Shown here: piece after piece, positions 6,422 through 7,776 of the stretch | How the letters are laid out: each line of letters starts with the position of its first letter | Numbering within the stretch: the stretch's first letter is position 1 | Assembly: GCA_023387555.1 (NCBI GenBank) | Contig: JAEWHY010000265.1 | Span: forward strand, 1 to 7,776 | Length of the DNA: 7,776 nucleotides | Source of the DNA: Pseudomonadota bacterium | GTDB taxonomy: Bacteria > Pseudomonadota > Alphaproteobacteria > Rhizobiales > Xanthobacteraceae | Reading direction: 5' to 3' | Made by a program: the position numbers and the translations under genes | The notes under the pieces: generated by a model | What the model was told of the DNA's origin: nothing | What the model saw: only the letters and a program-made list of their open reading frames with translations | The model's database searches: none

Positions 6422-7363
6422 TCAGGCGACTTCGGGCAGCACCTGTTCGATCTCGCGGCGCCGGCTTTCATAGACCGGCGGCAGCTTGAGCGAGCGGCCG
6501 AGCGAAGCCACCGGCTCGTCGATCGCAAAGCCCGGGACATCAGTCGCGATCTCGAACAGCACATGTCCGGGTTCGCGAAAGTAGACGGACCGGAAGTAGT
6601 TGCGGTCCCGCTGCTCGGTCGTGTCGATACCGTGGTTCTCCGCCAGTTTCTTCTTCATCGCGAGTTCTTCCGTGTCGTCGGCGGCGCGGAACGCGATGTG
6701 GTGAACCGAACCGCCACCCATGCGACAGGGCAGGAAGGAGCCCGCCTCATGGATATCGACAATGCCGCCGATCGCGGTATCGCCTGCCTTGTAGCGGACG
6801 ATCCGGTCTTCGCGTCCGACTTCGCTGAAGCTGAGTACGTCGGTCAGGATCGCGCCGGTCGGAGCGGCCTCCTTCAGCAGCAGGTTGACGCTGTGGAAGC
6901 CGCGAACCGCGACTTCCGCAGGGACGTCACCGTCTGTCCATGCCGGTTCGCTCTCGATGCCGGGCACGCCGATCAGCGCAAGCCGCATGCCGTCCGGATC
7001 GCGGAACGACACGATGGTCTCACCGAAGCGGCGCGCCGGTGCGTCATGCGCCACGCCCTTCTCAATGAAGCGATGGGTCCAGTAGCCGATCGCACCTTCC
7101 GGCACGCGGAACACCGTCTCCTGGGTCTCGCCGACGCCGAGCCGTCCAGGCGCCACATGCTCCCACGGAAAGAACGTGAGAATGGTGCCGGGCGAACCGG
7201 TCTCGTCGCCGAAATAGAAGTGATAGGTGCCCGGATCGTCGAAATTCACGGTCTTCTTCACAAGGCGCAGGCCGAGCGTGCGGGTGTAGAAGTCGAGATT
7301 GCGCCGCGCCGGTCCCGCGATCGCGGTGACGTGGTGAATGCCGTGGGTGTTGTTGGCGGTCAT
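6422..7363 (-). CDS. Ring-cleaving dioxygenase, two-domain VOC family, MhqO-like (313 aa)
   Basis: A vicinal-oxygen-chelate (glyoxalase/extradiol dioxygenase fold) protein of the ring-cleaving dioxygenase group that includes Bacillus MhqO/MhqA, thought to open (hydro)quinone or catechol rings with a mononuclear metal. It has two VOC modules: residues about 7-135, opening with GIHHVTAIAG (8-17), and about 153-280, with GFHSVNLLL (155-163), GGSVHHIAFRA (217-227) and GHVLFEIATD (266-275). Likely metal ligands are a His of HH10-11, a His of HH221-222 and E271. The 313-residue length is usual. The ATG at 7363 is chosen because GGAGG lies 7 bases upstream; a GTG at 7369 in the same frame would overlap that site's spacing. 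It is divergent from a LysR-type regulator and upstream of the hydrolase gene. The natural substrate is not identifiable from sequence. Confidence 0.9.
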   Translation of the reverse strand: MTANNTHGIHHVTAIAGPARRNLDFYTRTLGLRLVKKTVNFDDPGTYHFYFGDETGSPGTILTFFPWEHVAPGRLGVGETQETVFRVPEGAIGYWTHRFIEKGVAHDAPARRFGETIVSFRDPDGMRLALIGVPGIESEPAWTDGDVPAEVAVRGFHSVNLLLKEAAPTGAILTDVLSFSEVGREDRIVRYKAGDTAIGGIVDIHEAGSFLPCRMGGGSVHHIAFRAADDTEELAMKKKLAENHGIDTTEQRDRNYFRSVYFREPGHVLFEIATDVPGFAIDEPVASLGRSLKLPPVYESRRREIEQVLPEVA

Positions 7364-7422
7364 GGCCACCCCTCCGTTGTTTTGCGAGCGCCATCAGCGA
7401 CGCCGTTTCGCTTCGGAAGATA

Positions 7423-7450
7423 TTGACGCGGTCTGGCAAATAAATAGAAA
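7423..7450 (+). promoter_or_regulatory. Candidate promoter for the LysR-type regulator gene
   Basis: TTGACG (7423-7428, 5 of 6 to the sigma-70 -35 consensus) and TAGAAA (7445-7450, 4 of 6 to the -10) are separated by 16 bases. The predicted start would be near 7457, about 25 bases before the ATG at 7482. The -10 box overlaps the left arm of the dyad at 7446-7471, which would suit autoregulation. I found no convincing -35/-10 pair on the minus strand for the dioxygenase gene. Confidence 0.4.
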
Positions 7451-7471
7451 CTATGGAAATCCATTGTTTCT
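7446..7471. promoter_or_regulatory. Operator-like inverted repeat in the dioxygenase-LysR intergenic region
   Basis: AGAAAC-T-ATGG (7446-7456) and CCAT-T-GTTTCT (7461-7471) form an inverted repeat: 10 of 11 positions match, around the 4-base centre AAAT. It is AT-rich in GC-rich surroundings, ends 10 bases before the LysR ATG and starts 82 bases upstream of the dioxygenase ATG. Position and symmetry fit a binding site for the adjacent regulator. It does not show the simple T-N11-A form centred on the dyad, so the binder could also be another dimeric repressor. Confidence 0.6.
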
Positions 7472-7481
7472 GAAAATTACC

Positions 7482-7776
7482 ATGCTTCCGGACCTCGAAG
7501 CGCTTGCGATCTTCGCGAAAGTGGCCGAGTTGCGCTCGTTCTCGGCGGCATCGACCGAGCTTGGGCTGTCGAAGCCGACAGTATCCAAGGCGGTCGGCCG
7601 GCTTGAGCAGCGGCTCGGAACGACATTGCTGAACCGCAGTTCGCGGCGGCTGGCGCTAACCGATGCCGGGCGCACGTTGCTGGAGCGCGCCTCCCGCATG
7701 CTGTCCGAGGCGGAAGCCGCCGAGAGCGAGGCGCGGGCGCAATCGGCGGTGCCGCGTGGCCTCGTCAGGCTGGCGG
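7482..7776 (+). CDS. LysR-type transcriptional regulator, N-terminal 98 residues (runs off right edge)
   Basis: The frame opens MLPDLEALAIFAKVAELRSF and stays open to the window end, covering the LysR winged helix-turn-helix DNA-binding domain (about residues 3-62) and the start of the linker helix. Diagnostic stretches are ALAIFAKVAELRSFSAAS (7-24), LGLSKPTVSKAVGRLEQRLG (27-46; recognition helix) and TLLNRSSRRLALTDAG (48-63). The inducer-binding domain, about 200 residues, lies outside. The ATG at 7482 gives the usual LysR N-terminus; no good Shine-Dalgarno precedes it, and an in-frame TTG at 7464 is a less likely alternative. It is divergent from the ring-cleaving dioxygenase gene with a 118-base gap holding a dyad, the classic arrangement of a LysR regulator and its target. 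I infer that it controls the dioxygenase, possibly in response to a quinone or catechol. Confidence 0.93.
   Translation, partial: MLPDLEALAIFAKVAELRSFSAASTELGLSKPTVSKAVGRLEQRLGTTLLNRSSRRLALTDAGRTLLERASRMLSEAEAAESEARAQSAVPRGLVRLA

Noticed and set aside
6419..7426. A 335-codon plus-strand frame opposite the dioxygenase gene
   Set aside because: Its composition is dominated by Arg, Ala, Asp and Gly without a coherent fold signature; the opposite strand encodes a convincing two-domain VOC protein.

Overview
The window looks like a chromosomal stretch from a GC-rich alphaproteobacterium. Gene content and protein style suggest the Bradyrhizobium / Rhodopseudomonas / Afipia group (Nitrobacteraceae), but this is an impression from the sequence, not a database match. 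Genes are tightly packed, with no intergenic gap above about 120 bases. I see no RNA genes, insertion sequences, CRISPR arrays or phage genes.

Region 1 (1-2170) is histidine catabolism. The start of hutI (imidazolonepropionase, minus strand) runs off the left edge. It is divergent from a complete hutF (formimidoylglutamate deiminase, plus strand), with a 77-base gap that could hold both promoters. HutI makes N-formimidoyl-L-glutamate and HutF deiminates it to N-formyl-L-glutamate, so this organism uses the formylglutamate (HutF/HutG) branch. HutG, HutH and HutU are not in the window.

Region 2 (2213-5668, all minus strand) reads, in transcription order: a secreted Bug/TctC-type solute-binding protein; a p-hydroxycinnamoyl-CoA hydratase/lyase-like crotonase 20 bases downstream; a GC hairpin; then an SLC13/DASS-type permease. 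The permease converges on hutF. The layout suggests uptake of an organic acid, perhaps a phenylpropanoid, and side-chain cleavage of its CoA ester. The CoA ligase, the aldehyde dehydrogenase and the TctA/TctB membrane subunits are absent from the window.

Region 3 (5718-7776) resembles a quinone/catechol-response module: a two-domain VOC ring-cleaving dioxygenase (MhqO-like) followed by a small alpha/beta hydrolase (MhqD-like), divergent from a LysR-type regulator cut by the right edge. The dioxygenase-regulator gap holds a strong dyad that looks like an operator.

The most notable non-coding signals are three: an intrinsic-terminator-like hairpin between dioxygenase and hydrolase; a 12-bp hairpin that buries the Shine-Dalgarno of the solute-binding protein gene; and the operator-like dyad upstream of the LysR gene. 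The proteins belong to known families. I found no clearly new protein system, and the novelty, if any, lies in gene combination and RNA/DNA control elements.
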